From Chondrinema litorale (GTDB lineage: Bacteria; Bacteroidota; Bacteroidia; Cytophagales; Flammeovirgaceae), in assembly GCF_026250525.1 (NCBI RefSeq), contig NZ_CP111045.1, positions 372,001-436,000 on the forward strand: a stretch of DNA of 64,000 bases, written 5' to 3'. The notes under the pieces were generated by a model. That model made no database searches, had not been told where the DNA came from, and worked only from the letters and a program-made list of their open reading frames with translations. Within the stretch, counting starts at the first letter, position 1, and every line of letters begins with the position of its first letter. The position numbers and the translations under genes were made by a program. Below, piece after piece: positions 8,659 to 19,500 of this stretch.

Positions 8659-10074
8659 TTAGTTTTCATTCCAACCGCCACCTAATGCTCTGTAAAGATT
8701 GATAAGGGCAATTTTTTGTTCTAGGATGTCATTCACATTGCCAATTTCTGCAGCAAGTAAATTCTGTTCTGATGTTAATACATCTGTATAATTAGTTTGA
8801 GAATTATACTGTAATAACTTTTTAGTGTCATCTACAGATTTAGATAGAGCTTCAAGTTGTAAAACCCGCTTTTCAATTTTCAGATTTGCCTTTTGAAAAG
8901 AATTATAGGCATCTGAAATCTCTTGTCCAGCTTTTAGCAAAGTATATTCGAAATTATAAAATGCAATTTGCTGTTCAGACTTGGCAGTTTTTAAATTAGC
9001 CTCATTAATACCTTTATTAAAAATTGGTTGAAATAAACCAGCCGCTACATTGCCAAAAAGTCCAATGTTTTCTGTAAACAAATCGCTAAACTCAAAACTC
9101 GAAAAACCACCTGCTCCAGTTAGTGTAAATGATGGATAAAATTGGGTTCTGGCAACATTGGTAAGTTCAAATGCACTGCGGTAAGCAAGTTCTGCCTGTA
9201 TTACATCAGGGCGGTTTGCCATTAATTCTGCATTAATACTTTCAAAAACTGGTAACGGACTTTTATCATTTATTTCATCAAATCTAGTTCGTTCAATTTT
9301 TGCAGTTGATTTCCCTAAAAGCACAGCTAAAGCATTTTCTACTTCCCAAATTTGCTTCTCTACATTAAATATGGCTATTTCTGCATCGTATTGATTCGCT
9401 TGGCTTTGCAAAACTGCCACGCTATTTACCACATTAGCCGTTTGTAACTTTTGAATTGATGTTACATTAGCCTTTCTATTCTCAGCTGTTCTTTGTAAAA
9501 TATTCAATTGCTCATCCAATGCAATTAACTGATAATATTGGCTAGCAATATTTGTGATTAATGCTGCTTGCACAGCGTGTTGATAAGCTTTTGACTGCAA
9601 GAGTCTTGCTAACTGTGCCTTATTTGCACTTTTTAATTTACCCCAAATATCAGCTTCCCAAGATACACTGAGCCCTAAATCGTATTGCGTTACATCATCT
9701 ATAATTCCAAAACCTTGGGTAAATGCCAACTTAGATCTGGCAACAGATACATTGCCAGATATATTAGGCAAAAATGCTTGTTTACTCTGATGGTGAATAG
9801 CCTCTGCGATTTCTATCCTTTCAAAGGCTATTTTCATATCGTAATTCTCTACCAATGCTGCTTCAATATAATTTTGCAAAAGCGTATCAGTAAAAAATGA
9901 TTTCCAAGGGATTTGGGGTACTTCAGCTAAAGTATCAATTGAATGATCTTTATTAACTCTAAGATATTCTTTAGAGTTAATGTTAGGGCTTTGGTAATCT
10001 TTTGTAACTCTACAAGAAACAAAAAACAAGAGGAAGCCCGCTATTATATAAATAGAAAGATTAAATCGTTTCAT
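8659..10074 (-). CDS. TolC/NodT-family outer-membrane efflux lipoprotein
   Basis: The outer-membrane channel of a tripartite pump. It is 471 residues with a lipoprotein signal (FLLFFVSC, Cys21), and the two repeated helical-coil halves typical of outer-membrane factors can be followed (AFERIEIAEAIHHQSKQAFLP; ANRPDVIQAELAYRSAFELT). ANRPD followed by a long helix is a NodT-type hallmark. It starts 9 bases after the RND pump stop and ends 3 bases before the cyclase start, so translation of these genes is probably coupled. Confidence 0.92.
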   Translation of the reverse strand: MKRFNLSIYIIAGFLLFFVSCRVTKDYQSPNINSKEYLRVNKDHSIDTLAEVPQIPWKSFFTDTLLQNYIEAALVENYDMKIAFERIEIAEAIHHQSKQAFLPNISGNVSVARSKLAFTQGFGIIDDVTQYDLGLSVSWEADIWGKLKSANKAQLARLLQSKAYQHAVQAALITNIASQYYQLIALDEQLNILQRTAENRKANVTSIQKLQTANVVNSVAVLQSQANQYDAEIAIFNVEKQIWEVENALAVLLGKSTAKIERTRFDEINDKSPLPVFESINAELMANRPDVIQAELAYRSAFELTNVARTQFYPSFTLTGAGGFSSFEFSDLFTENIGLFGNVAAGLFQPIFNKGINEANLKTAKSEQQIAFYNFEYTLLKAGQEISDAYNSFQKANLKIEKRVLQLEALSKSVDDTKKLLQYNSQTNYTDVLTSEQNLLAAEIGNVNDILEQKIALINLYRALGGGWNEN

Positions 10075-10083
10075 TGTAATTTC

Positions 10084-13000
10084 TTATTTATGATTTTCAG
10101 TTTTTACTCCACTAAAGCGTTCTTGTAGTGTTTGAAAAATGATGAATAGTGTGGGTATTACAAAGATTCCGAACACCGTACCTATAAACATTCCACCCAC
10201 TGCAGCAGTACCTATAGAGCGATTACTTACGGCGCCTGCACCAGTTGCCAACATAAGCGGAACCAAGCCGAAAATAAAAGCAAAGGAAGTCATCAAGATT
10301 GGTCTTAATCGGGCTTTTGCTCCTTCTATGGCAGAAACAAATAAACTTTGACCGCTTTTTCTGTGCATTAATGCAAACTCTACTATCAGAATGGAGTTTT
10401 TGGCCAATAAACCAATTAGCATAATTAGACTGATTTGTAAAAATATATTATTGTCTATGCCAAATAGCTGAGCGAATAAAAATGCTCCCGACAAACCGAT
10501 AGGTAATGGTAATAATACAGCAAAAGGTAAAATATAACTTTCGTATTGTGCTGCTAATAAAAAGTAGACAAACACTAGACATAAAATAAAAATATAAACT
10601 GTCTGGTTTCCGCTATTTACCTCTTCGCGACTTAAGCCTGCAAACTCATACCCAAATTGTTTAGGTAAAGCTTGGTTAGCTACTTCTTGAATCGCTTTTA
10701 CTGCATCACCAGAACTATAACCAGGAGCTGGCACACCGGTAATATTTGCAGCAGTATTCAGGTTAAATCTTCTAATAAACTCAGAGCCGTATACTTTTTT
10801 AAGCGTGACAAATTGCGTAATCGGAGCCATTTCGCCACTATTTACTTTTACCAATATTGATTGTAAGTCTTCTGGTTTGGCTCTAAAACTCGCTTTAGAT
10901 TGAACCATTACCCGATACTGTTTATTAAATCGGTTAAAATCCGAAGCATATATTCCGCCGTAATAACCTTGCATTACACTTAATACATTATCTGGTGAGA
11001 TGCCCGACATTTCGCATTTTGCAATATCGACTTCAAGCTCAAACTGAGGAAAATTATTATTGAAAGAAGTAGTTGCATACAGAATTTCTGGACGCTGATT
11101 AATAAGCCCAAGATAGTTTTGGATAACACCACTAAACTGATCCATGTTATTGGCTGTACGATCTTGTAGGTTAAACTCAAAACCGTTAGTGCTTCCGAAG
11201 CCTTGCAATGTTGGTGCTGCAAAAAATATAATGTTAGCACCATTAATTCCGGCTGTTTTGTAAAACAAATTATTTACTACACTTTCTATACCTTGTCCTT
11301 CTTCTTCTCTTTCTTCCCAAGATTTTAGTCTAATAAAAAATGCACCATAAGAGCCTCCTGCACCGCTTATTAAATCTTGTCCTGCTAATCTGGTAGATGA
11401 TTCTACTTCTGGTACTGTTCTTATAATACTATCTACTTCATCTATTAATGCTTCAGTACGCTCCAAAGAAGTAGATGGTGGTAAAATGATATTTCCGAAT
11501 ATTGCTCTACTGTCTTCGGCAGGGACAAACCCTGTAGGTGTATTTTTTATTAATAGCCATGATAAAGCAGTAAAAAAGACGATACTTCCTAAGGCCAACC
11601 ATTTTTGCCCAATTAAAAACCGGACACCTCTTACATATTTAAAGGTTATGGCTGTAAAAGCATTATTAAAACCTTTGTAAAATCTATGTAGAAAACCTTT
11701 ATCAGCATGTTCATCATGTGGCTTCAAGAAAATAGCACATAAAGCTGGGCTTAAGGTTAAGGCATTTATTGCTGAAATTACAATCGCAATCGCGAGTGTT
11801 AAACCAAATTGTTTATAAAATACCCCTGTTGAACCACTAATAAATGATACTGGTACAAACACAGCAGACATTACTAATGTAATTGAAATAATAGCTGTAC
11901 TTATCTCACTCATCGCATGCTGAGTGGCTTTTTTTGCAGATTTAGAACCCTGATCTAATTTGGCGTGTACAGCTTCAACTACAACAATTGCATCATCTAC
12001 CACAATACCTATAGCAAGTACCAAAGCGAATAAAGTCAATAAGTTGATGGTAAAACCAAAAATCTTTAAAAAGAAAAACGTACCTATAATGGCTACTGGA
12101 ACCGAAATAGCAGGTATTAGTGTAGATCTAAAATCTTGTAAGAAGATAAATACTACTATAAATACTAGAATAAAAGCTTCTATCAGTGTATGAATTACTT
12201 TATCTATAGATGCATTTAGAAATTCATTAGCATTTAAAAATGGCACATAGTGAATACCCGATGGAAAGTCTTTTGAACTTGCTTCAATAATTTTTTTACA
12301 TTCTTCAATCAGCTCATAAGCGTTTGAACCTGCCGTTTGGCTAATTGCTATAGAAGTACTCGGATACCCCGATGTTTTAGAGCTACTATTATAATCTAAA
12401 GCACCTAGTTTTACATCTGCAATGTCGTCTAATCGTAATACATCTCCACTATTATTAGCCCGAATAATAATATTGCCAAACTCTTCTGCTGTTTTTAATC
12501 GCCCTTTGTATTTAATAGTATATTGAAAAGACTGATTGGCATTTACCCCAAATTTTCCGGGAGCTGCTTCTATATTTTGTTGTCTTAGTTTGGCAATTAC
12601 ATCATTGGGTACCAAACCGTAAGATGCCATTACATCGGGTTTTAACCAAATACGCATGGCATAATCTCTAGCTCCGTAAATAAAGGCATCGCCTATTCCA
12701 TTTACCCTTTTTAACTTAGGCAATATGTTTAAGCTCACATAATTCTGAATAAAATTCTGATCGTAGTTTGATTTGGTACTGTAAATACTAAAGATATACA
12801 CCAAACTACTTTGCTTTTTACTGGTCGAAACACCTGATCGAATTACTTCTTCTGGCAGTAAGTTAGTTGCTTTGTTCACTCTATTTTGAACATTCATTGC
12901 TGCCAAATCAGGATCGGTGCCTAATTTGAAATAGATAGTAATTGTCGCACTACCATCATTTCCAGCAGTAGAAGTCATATACTGCATGTTTTCTACCCCA

Positions 13001-13209
13001 TTAATTTGTTCTTCTAATGGAATGAGTACACTATTTCTTACCACATCGGCATTGGCACCTTGGTAAGAAGCAGTAACTTCTATAGTAGGTGGCGCAATAT
13101 CTGGATATTGAGATATAGGCAGTGTGATGATGCCCAGCACTCCTAAAATCACAATTATCACTGAGATAACTGTGGATAAAACTGGTTTATCTATAAAATT
13201 CTTTAACAT
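10084..13209 (-). CDS. RND efflux pump, HAE1 family (AcrB-like)
   Basis: An inner-membrane proton-driven pump of hydrophobic or amphiphilic compounds. From the ATG at 13209 the protein starts MLKNFIDKPVLSTVISV, the usual HAE1 opening; an upstream in-frame start at 13242 would add 11 residues ahead of it and is unlikely. It has twelve membrane segments in two halves, two large periplasmic loops, and the proton-relay Asp pair in TM4 (AIGIVVDDAIVVVEA). The family's usual end of TM10-TM12 (PILMTSFAFIFGLVPL) is present. It lies between its adaptor and its outer-membrane factor. Substrate cannot be predicted. Confidence 0.95.
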   Translation of the reverse strand: MLKNFIDKPVLSTVISVIIVILGVLGIITLPISQYPDIAPPTIEVTASYQGANADVVRNSVLIPLEEQINGVENMQYMTSTAGNDGSATITIYFKLGTDPDLAAMNVQNRVNKATNLLPEEVIRSGVSTSKKQSSLVYIFSIYSTKSNYDQNFIQNYVSLNILPKLKRVNGIGDAFIYGARDYAMRIWLKPDVMASYGLVPNDVIAKLRQQNIEAAPGKFGVNANQSFQYTIKYKGRLKTAEEFGNIIIRANNSGDVLRLDDIADVKLGALDYNSSSKTSGYPSTSIAISQTAGSNAYELIEECKKIIEASSKDFPSGIHYVPFLNANEFLNASIDKVIHTLIEAFILVFIVVFIFLQDFRSTLIPAISVPVAIIGTFFFLKIFGFTINLLTLFALVLAIGIVVDDAIVVVEAVHAKLDQGSKSAKKATQHAMSEISTAIISITLVMSAVFVPVSFISGSTGVFYKQFGLTLAIAIVISAINALTLSPALCAIFLKPHDEHADKGFLHRFYKGFNNAFTAITFKYVRGVRFLIGQKWLALGSIVFFTALSWLLIKNTPTGFVPAEDSRAIFGNIILPPSTSLERTEALIDEVDSIIRTVPEVESSTRLAGQDLISGAGGSYGAFFIRLKSWEEREEEGQGIESVVNNLFYKTAGINGANIIFFAAPTLQGFGSTNGFEFNLQDRTANNMDQFSGVIQNYLGLINQRPEILYATTSFNNNFPQFELEVDIAKCEMSGISPDNVLSVMQGYYGGIYASDFNRFNKQYRVMVQSKASFRAKPEDLQSILVKVNSGEMAPITQFVTLKKVYGSEFIRRFNLNTAANITGVPAPGYSSGDAVKAIQEVANQALPKQFGYEFAGLSREEVNSGNQTVYIFILCLVFVYFLLAAQYESYILPFAVLLPLPIGLSGAFLFAQLFGIDNNIFLQISLIMLIGLLAKNSILIVEFALMHRKSGQSLFVSAIEGAKARLRPILMTSFAFIFGLVPLMLATGAGAVSNRSIGTAAVGGMFIGTVFGIFVIPTLFIIFQTLQERFSGVKTENHK

Positions 13210-13284
13210 AATTTTTTGATTAAGGCATAAGTATTCCAGCATTACATAGGCTTATGTAATTCATTTTCTTATTGCCATTTTTAC

Positions 13285-14373
13285 TTAGTTTCTTATTATT
13301 TTAGGCTGTATCTCCATGCTATCTCTCAAGTTTCCAGCACCTTCATATATAATTACGTCACCAGAAGAAAGCCCATTGGTAACCACAAAATTATTCTCAG
13401 TCGAATTATTTAGTGTATGAATCTCCGTAGTGTATACCTTGTTATCTTCCACTTTTAATACCATCCTTTTATCTTGCATTTCGAAGGTAGACTTTTGAGG
13501 TACTAATATGGCAGAAGCTAATTTTTGTGGTATAATAATATTACAACTACCACCACTGCGAATTTTTTTATCTTCATTATTAAAAGTAGCTCTAAACCTA
13601 GCCGAACCTGTTGCTTGATTTAATACACCACTCACAGATGTTATTGATCCCTCCTCACCAAGAACATTTCCGTTTGATAATTGCAAGTTTACCTTTGGAA
13701 AGTTTTTGAGTTTTTCTTCAATAGTATTTCCCTCATGTGAAGCATAGAAATTTAGAAATTCCCTTTCATCCATTGAAAAATAAGCATGTATCTTATCGAT
13801 ATTAGAAATGATGGTCAATGGTGTTTGTAATTGAGGATTAACCAAACTACCAGTTCTATAGGCAATGGTTCCCACTACTCCATCTACAGGACTTTTTATA
13901 ATGGTATAGCCCAAATCCGTTTTAGCGCGGGTAAGTGCCGACTTTTTTGCCTCTAAAGCCAACTCTGCTGCTTCTAGCTCATAAGTATTTATAATTCCTT
14001 CTACAACCAATGGTTTGGCTTTTTCTACTTGTATTTGAGCGTTTTTTACATCTACTTCTGCGGCTTTAAGTAATTCGGCATATTGTGGCGCATTAATTTT
14101 AAAGAGTAAATCTCCCTTTTTTACCACTGCGCCTTCGTCTATATATATTTCTTCTATATAACCTTCTATCTTTGGTCTAATGTCTATATCTTCCTGCCCT
14201 TCAATAATTGCAGGAAAAGTCTTGGTTAAAACTGTTTCTTGTGAATTAACCTTTAGTACAGTATATTCTGGTACTTGGTTTACAGGAGCATTACTCTCTT
14301 TTTGGCAAGACCAAATCGGAATAATACATATCAGTAATAAGCTTACTCTGGTAAGTACAACATTATTTTGCAT
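13285..14373 (-). CDS. RND periplasmic adaptor (membrane fusion protein)
   Basis: It connects the RND pump to the outer-membrane channel. From 14373 the product is 362 residues and starts with a short lipoprotein signal (LLLICIIPIWSC). It shows the paired lipoyl halves (IDIRPKIEGYIEEIYIDEGAVVKKGDLLF and TIIKSPVDGVVG), the alpha hairpin between them and the beta-barrel (SNIDKIHAYFSMDEREF). An earlier in-frame start at 14406 would add 11 residues; the shorter form has the better signal peptide. It is the first gene of the operon and diverges from the SufR-like regulator. Confidence 0.92.
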   Translation of the reverse strand: MQNNVVLTRVSLLLICIIPIWSCQKESNAPVNQVPEYTVLKVNSQETVLTKTFPAIIEGQEDIDIRPKIEGYIEEIYIDEGAVVKKGDLLFKINAPQYAELLKAAEVDVKNAQIQVEKAKPLVVEGIINTYELEAAELALEAKKSALTRAKTDLGYTIIKSPVDGVVGTIAYRTGSLVNPQLQTPLTIISNIDKIHAYFSMDEREFLNFYASHEGNTIEEKLKNFPKVNLQLSNGNVLGEEGSITSVSGVLNQATGSARFRATFNNEDKKIRSGGSCNIIIPQKLASAILVPQKSTFEMQDKRMVLKVEDNKVYTTEIHTLNNSTENNFVVTNGLSSGDVIIYEGAGNLRDSMEIQPKIIRN

Positions 14374-14406
14374 GATTTTTTGTTTTACGATTTTAAAAAA
14401 GGACAT

Positions 14407-15024
14407 ACTATTCCACTTCTAGAAAGCAATAATTTTTTCTAGTTTCTCTCTATGAGATCAAAAATTAACTTCAGAATTAGTTAGTGAACATAAAGCGATT
14501 AATCCCTAACATATACAATATTTATTGAATACTACATGCCAAAAAGCTTTATATATCTTGCCTTTTATTTTTGATTAAAATATAGAATCTCTACACACTA
14601 TATAAAATACAGAGTAATAGATTAGTGATGTTAGTATAAGCATAATTTTTAAGCGTATACTTTCACATAAAAATTATAGAAAATCTAACTTGTTTAGTAA
14701 ATGCTGTATTTAGAATTGCGGATTTTATTAATAGATAAATGCTTTTTTATTTTCGCACTTATTATTTGATTGCGTGTTTATTAAAATAGTTGAAATCAAC
14801 AACTTTCTTTACTCACAACAGCATAATTCCATCATAAAAGATTTATACGATTTTGCTTCGTGATTCACATTGCCATTATTATCACTTTCTTTAAAAGCAT
14901 CAAATTTATATGCTACATTTGGGTGTTTATGGTTCATGACATGTTGATTTGAGGTTTATGTTTTTTTATTTTTTTTCAAAAGTAGTATATTTACTTAATA
15001 AACCAAATAAATACTTTGTTTATT
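14407..15024. other. Divergent intergenic region, about 600 bases
   Basis: It lies between the divergent efflux operon and the Fe-S regulator. It is very AT-rich and has no believable reading frame. The promoter of the seven-gene operon and that of the regulator must both be here. The clearest element is the inverted repeat at 14997-15024. A lone half-site GTTTATT also occurs at 14776-14782. I could not place -33/-7 promoter boxes with confidence. Confidence 0.5.
14997..15024. promoter_or_regulatory. Inverted repeat overlapping the regulator start, probable autoregulatory operator
   Basis: Perfect 7-base arms AATAAAC (14997-15003) and GTTTATT (15018-15024) are 14 bases apart. The symmetry continues imperfectly inward (CAAA on the left, CTTTG on the right). 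The right arm touches the ATG at 15025. A dyad at this place is what a homodimeric winged-helix regulator that represses itself would use. It does not match the CAAC-N6-GTTG site I recall for cyanobacterial SufR. Confidence 0.5.
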
Positions 15025-15657
15025 ATGAATAATAAAATGCAAGAAAACGAAAGAGCCATTTGGATAATAAAAAACAATGGAGAACAAACCATTAAAGAGA
15101 TGGCTAAACATCTTGGAATTACGGTAGAAGGAGCAAGATTTCAGCTTTTAAAATTAGCTAGCGAAGGTTTTGTGAAACAAGAAAACCGCTCTAAAGGAAG
15201 AGGTAGACCACAACAAGTTTGGTCACTCACTGAAAAAGGGCAAAGCAGGTTTCCTGATAAACACTCTAAACTAACAGTGATGCTTATTGAAAAAATTAGA
15301 AAAACATTAGGCAATGAAGCCCTTCAAAATATTATTGCATCAACTGGAGAAGATCACATTAATGATTATAAAAAGTATATTGCTGATGATGATTCTTTGG
15401 AAGCTAAAGTTCAAAAACTGGTTTCTATAAGAGAATCTGAGGGCTATATGGCTGACTATATTAAAAATGCTGAAGATAATTACTTACTAATAGAGAACCA
15501 TTGTCCGATTTGTGAAGCGGCTAAAGCTTGCCAAGGATTTTGTAAAGCTGAATTAAACGTTTTTCAGACAATTCTGGGAGAAAGAGTGAATGTCGAAAGA
15601 GTAGATCATGTTTTAGCAGGAGCACGACGTTGCGCTTACACAATTAAAAAGTTGTAA
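15025..15657 (+). CDS. SufR-like winged-helix transcription regulator with Fe-S ligand cysteines
   Basis: A 210-residue regulator. The N-terminal winged helix (about 8-75; TIKEMAKHLGITVEGARFQL, GRGRPQQVWSLTEKG) is the DeoR/ArsR-like type of COG2345. The C-terminal part carries Cys160 (HCPICEAA), Cys163, Cys169, Cys173 (GFCKAEL) and Cys203 (RRCAYTI). Cyanobacterial SufR holds a [4Fe-4S] cluster with Cys164, Cys177 and Cys205; the first two keep the same 13-residue spacing here and the third is similar. It is therefore probably an Fe-S or oxidative-stress sensor. An upstream TTG start at 15016 would overlap the inverted repeat; the ATG at 15025 is preferred. Its divergent neighbour is the operon with a pump, two ferredoxin domains and a ferredoxin reductase, the likely target. 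Confidence 0.85.
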   Translation: MNNKMQENERAIWIIKNNGEQTIKEMAKHLGITVEGARFQLLKLASEGFVKQENRSKGRGRPQQVWSLTEKGQSRFPDKHSKLTVMLIEKIRKTLGNEALQNIIASTGEDHINDYKKYIADDDSLEAKVQKLVSIRESEGYMADYIKNAEDNYLLIENHCPICEAAKACQGFCKAELNVFQTILGERVNVERVDHVLAGARRCAYTIKKL

Positions 15658-15684
15658 TTAGTAAGAATTTGTTTTTTGAGAATA

Positions 15685-15706
15685 AGTTTGAATTTCATAA
15701 TTCTTC
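15685..15706. repeat. Dispersed intergenic repeat, copy 2
   Basis: It begins AGTTTGAATTTCATAA and shares 20 of 22 bases with 5675-5696. It lies 27 bases after the SufR-like stop. The role is unknown. Confidence 0.35.
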
Positions 15707-15893
15707 GTTTGAATATTATTACCTAACCAATTTGGTTGTAGTAATAACTTTCTACTGTACGATTCACTTTCTATCTTTATGAAGTATAATCCACGTTAAA
15801 TATTAATTATCCTACATTTTTCACTATTCCTGATAAATAAGTGAACAGATTTACAGTTTATTTGATGTTTGTTCATATTGTATATATACCCTT

Positions 15894-16355
15894 ATGGCAA
15901 GACCTATTTTTTACTTTCAATCACTTAAATCATTTGATATATGGACTATAGGGTTTTATATCCTTTTCACAATTAGTTTGTTTTCAATGATTGATCTTAA
16001 TAAGGATATAGATATAATTAATGTGTATTCACTATCCACACAACTGTGTCTTTACTCATTTTGCTATAAATCACTTAGAAATTTAAGCGTCTACTTCATC
16101 TGGATAGCTATTGGGATTTTTCATCTCTTTATGTATTTCAATCTTAAAGATGATATGATACATTCTGCGATATCACTCCGCAATACATTCCTTTTTCAGG
16201 TGTTTCGCTTTTTAAGTGCTAAAATTCAGGGTCAAGAACTTGTATGTCCAAGTAGAGGCGGGACTACTGATTTATTTGGTGAAAGAAAAGTCAACGAGTT
16301 AGATTATTTATGTTTCTTTATTTACGTTGGATGTACATTTTTCTTTATTAATTAG
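15894..16355 (+). CDS. Small hypothetical membrane protein
   Basis: A 153-residue protein with three to four hydrophobic segments (about 18-34, 44-60, 63-82 and 139-152). It has a polar C-terminal half with FRFLSAKIQGQELVCPSRGG and RKVNELDY. No family recognised. It is read in the same direction as the SufR-like regulator but 236 bases away, and nothing near it suggests a job. The steady codon pattern and the polar motif make it more likely real than a chance frame. Confidence 0.55.
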   Translation: MARPIFYFQSLKSFDIWTIGFYILFTISLFSMIDLNKDIDIINVYSLSTQLCLYSFCYKSLRNLSVYFIWIAIGIFHLFMYFNLKDDMIHSAISLRNTFLFQVFRFLSAKIQGQELVCPSRGGTTDLFGERKVNELDYLCFFIYVGCTFFFIN

Positions 16356-16442
16356 AAAAAAAGACTATAATCTATGCCTCAACTAAACATGCTGAAAAAC
16401 ACACCCAGTTATCAATGCACTCATTGAATTTAGAGAAAAGTA

Positions 16443-16470
16443 CAGGAAAAAGATCATTGCTTTCAATGAT
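16443..16470 (-). terminator. Terminator after the GH2 operon
   Basis: A 7-base stem (ATCATTG at 16453-16459 with CAATGAT at 16464-16470) has a tight 4-base loop. On the minus strand it is followed by CTTTTTCC. It lies about 90 bases beyond the last GH2 stop. The plus-strand side also has a T-rich tail, so it may serve both directions. Confidence 0.55.
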
Positions 16471-16558
16471 TTTCTCTTAGCTATAAAACAGGTTATAGTA
16501 AGGATAGAATTATTTAAATATTTCCCTTTATATCCTTAAGCAAATAGTTTCTCAAAAA

Positions 16559-19500
16559 CTACTCTTTCAACAGAACAATTTTATTTATCATCAAACTATC
16601 TCCCGTGTCTGCAATGGCTTTTAAAAGTAATTTTCCATCATTGCTGTCTTCTCGCATTACATGAAATTTAACCCAAGTCTCCGTATTTTCTGCTATAGAT
16701 TCAAGTTTAGATTCGCGGCCCTCAAAACTCAAAATACCACTTTTACCTTTTTCATTATGGTCATTAAAACTTACTAAGAGACTACCTAACATCCCTTCAG
16801 GACAGTTAATTTGAATTTCTATTTCTGAGCCTTCCCAAACACTATTTTCGCCATCTTTCCATGTTTTATCTGCATTAACTGTATAACTAGTTTCGTTTGC
16901 TATTTGAATTTTATCGTTTTTAGTTTCCCAACTGATATGCTGTTTTTCAGTCTCTAAATTTGCAGCCGCATCCACATATAAAATGGCATTATTAAAGGTA
17001 TCTGTATCTATTACATCGTTAACTTCAACTACTTTTACAAAAGTTGATTTGAGCCAATCGTCTGCAACAACTTGCTGTGGATTAAATGAATCGGAATTCA
17101 TATATGCTAACAAACTGCTCTTTAACTGTTTGGCAACTGGTTTATCTGCTTCCAAATTATAACCACAAACTAAGAGTTTACCATCTCCGATTTTTAATTC
17201 GAAGATAGAACCTACTTTGTTGTTTCTATGGAAATCATCAACTGGTTGTGCTATTGGTTTGTATTGATGTGGCAATTCGTTTAAAATATACCCTTTCGCA
17301 TCAGCAGAGATAGACTCCCATTGCCAATTACTGTGAAACGAAGTTGGGAAGTTTTCAAACGCAGCGTGTTTTTCGTCTAGTAATAAACCAATATTGGTTT
17401 TTCCTTGACCCGGAAAAAAAGTTAATGACCAATACAAAGGATAAAATAATGCTTGTACTGATGTCTCAATAGTACCAAGTTTGTGAGCTTGTAATAGAAC
17501 TTTAGCGCCAGATTTTAACTCTTTTAAAGTTGCTGTATCTAGTTCATTTGCTACAATAATATCTTCATAATTAGTATTAGAATCCTTTACTGGATAAACC
17601 CAGATAGGCCATTCATTTTTAAAATCTGTGTTATCAGCTTGAACAGAAACAATCAATTTTGAGGCATGAGTAACTTCATCCAGATTCAATTCTATATCTC
17701 CTATATCACTCAACTCTCCTACTTTAAAAAGTTGCTTGTCTAAGTTTCCAGCAGCATAGGTTTTCACTGCTTCATCAGAAATAGTCCAAGAAATTGCTAA
17801 ATCTAAATCACCTTCTGCATGATTAGAAAGTTGCATTTTAGCTTTAAACACTTCATCATTTTCCCATACATATTTGTCCATTAATAGTAATGGGACAACA
17901 GTATTGTTGTGTTTTTTAAATTCTTCTGGTGTCGTAATTTTTTTGCTATCCCAATGGGCATCTAACCAACCTATTAGTGCTTCTCCTTGGCCTTGATAAT
18001 CTTGCATACCTAGCAACTGAATTCCGGCACAACTTGGCGTTCGCAAAAAGGATTCTATCTCATATTTGTATAAAATTTGACTTAATGCACCAGAAGCTTC
18101 TGCAAAAGCATTGTCTTGCTTTGCTATGCCATTTTTCTCTGCAAGTACTTTTAATTCTTCCAGATTTCTGGCTTTCAGCACACCTGTATATTTCTCGATT
18201 TCACTCCAGCGAGGATAAACCGGCCATTGGCCAATTTCATGCGCTATGATAGGAATATCCATTTGAGAATAAATATCCTCAAAATTCCAATTAGTTTTTG
18301 CACCATTTAATCCTCTAGTGTTACCCACTCCGTTTATATAATGCGTTGCAGAATAATCATCTACTTCGGTAATAGTTCGCGCAGTGGATGAAGCATATAA
18401 TCTACGTGGATCATGTTTTTTTAAATCGGCAATCCATTTTTTCAATTGGTCGTAATCTGAATTGCCAAGCTCATTACCGATGCAAAACATCGAAAATGAA
18501 GGATGATTGCCATAAGTATTAACCACACGGTTCATTTCTGCAATTATAAACTTATCTCGTGGTGGATCGTATCCAAGTCCTTTTGGATGACCTTTGGTCT
18601 CCATCTCCGGTCGGCCTTTTTCAATCATATCTGTACTCATCCACGAATCAACCCAAACAGAAGCTTCTGCCTGTAAGTAAATTCCTACTCTGTTGGCTGC
18701 TTTAAAAGCTGCTTCTGGTGGACACCAAGAGTGAAAGCGGGCATGGTTTAAGCCATAAGCTTTGTAAGTTTTAAATATTCGCAACCAATCTGCTAAGTCA
18801 CAAGAAGGATAACCAGTTAATGGAAAATGAACACAATCTAGATTTCCGCGAAGAAATACAGGCTTGCCATTTACCAGCAATTTTGTACCATTATGAGACA
18901 ATTGCTGAAACCCAAATTCTATTTCTTGTGAATCTTTATTTTTACCTGCTTTTACATTCAATTTTAAAATATACACCGCTGGATTAAACTCGCTCCATAA
19001 CGCAAGTTTTCCTTCTGTTGAAATTTTTTGCTCAAACCTTGTTTGTCCTTCTGCTAACTCCTTTTCAAATTGACCAGATAAAACAATTTCTCCATTATCT
19101 GCAGATACAATTTCATAATTGAAAACAGCTTTTGTTTTTTTGAGAGATGTAACACTAGATTTTAGAGTAATTTCATTGGCTTTAATATCCGAATAAATAT
19201 CACTCTTTAAGAAATGAACAGCATCTTTTGCCCTTAGTTCTATTTTCCCAACAATGCCATTCCAAATGCTCTGTGTATGTTTTGTATAGGCAGAACCTCG
19301 ATCTCCAATATTGTGGATCATATCATTATCTACTAACACAGTCAATTCATGTTTGCCTGGGCTAAGTTTACCAATCCTATGGATATGAGGTGTACCAAGC
19401 GCATCTTGTACTGACAGTTCTACTCCATCGATAAATACACGAGATTCCCAAAGTACCCGCTCTAAAAATATTTCTATTTGTTTATTTTTCCATTTTTTGG

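Noticed and set aside
13210..13242. Extended start of the first RND pump
   Set aside because: It would add 11 residues before the conserved MLKNFIDKPV opening; the internal ATG at 13209 fits the family.
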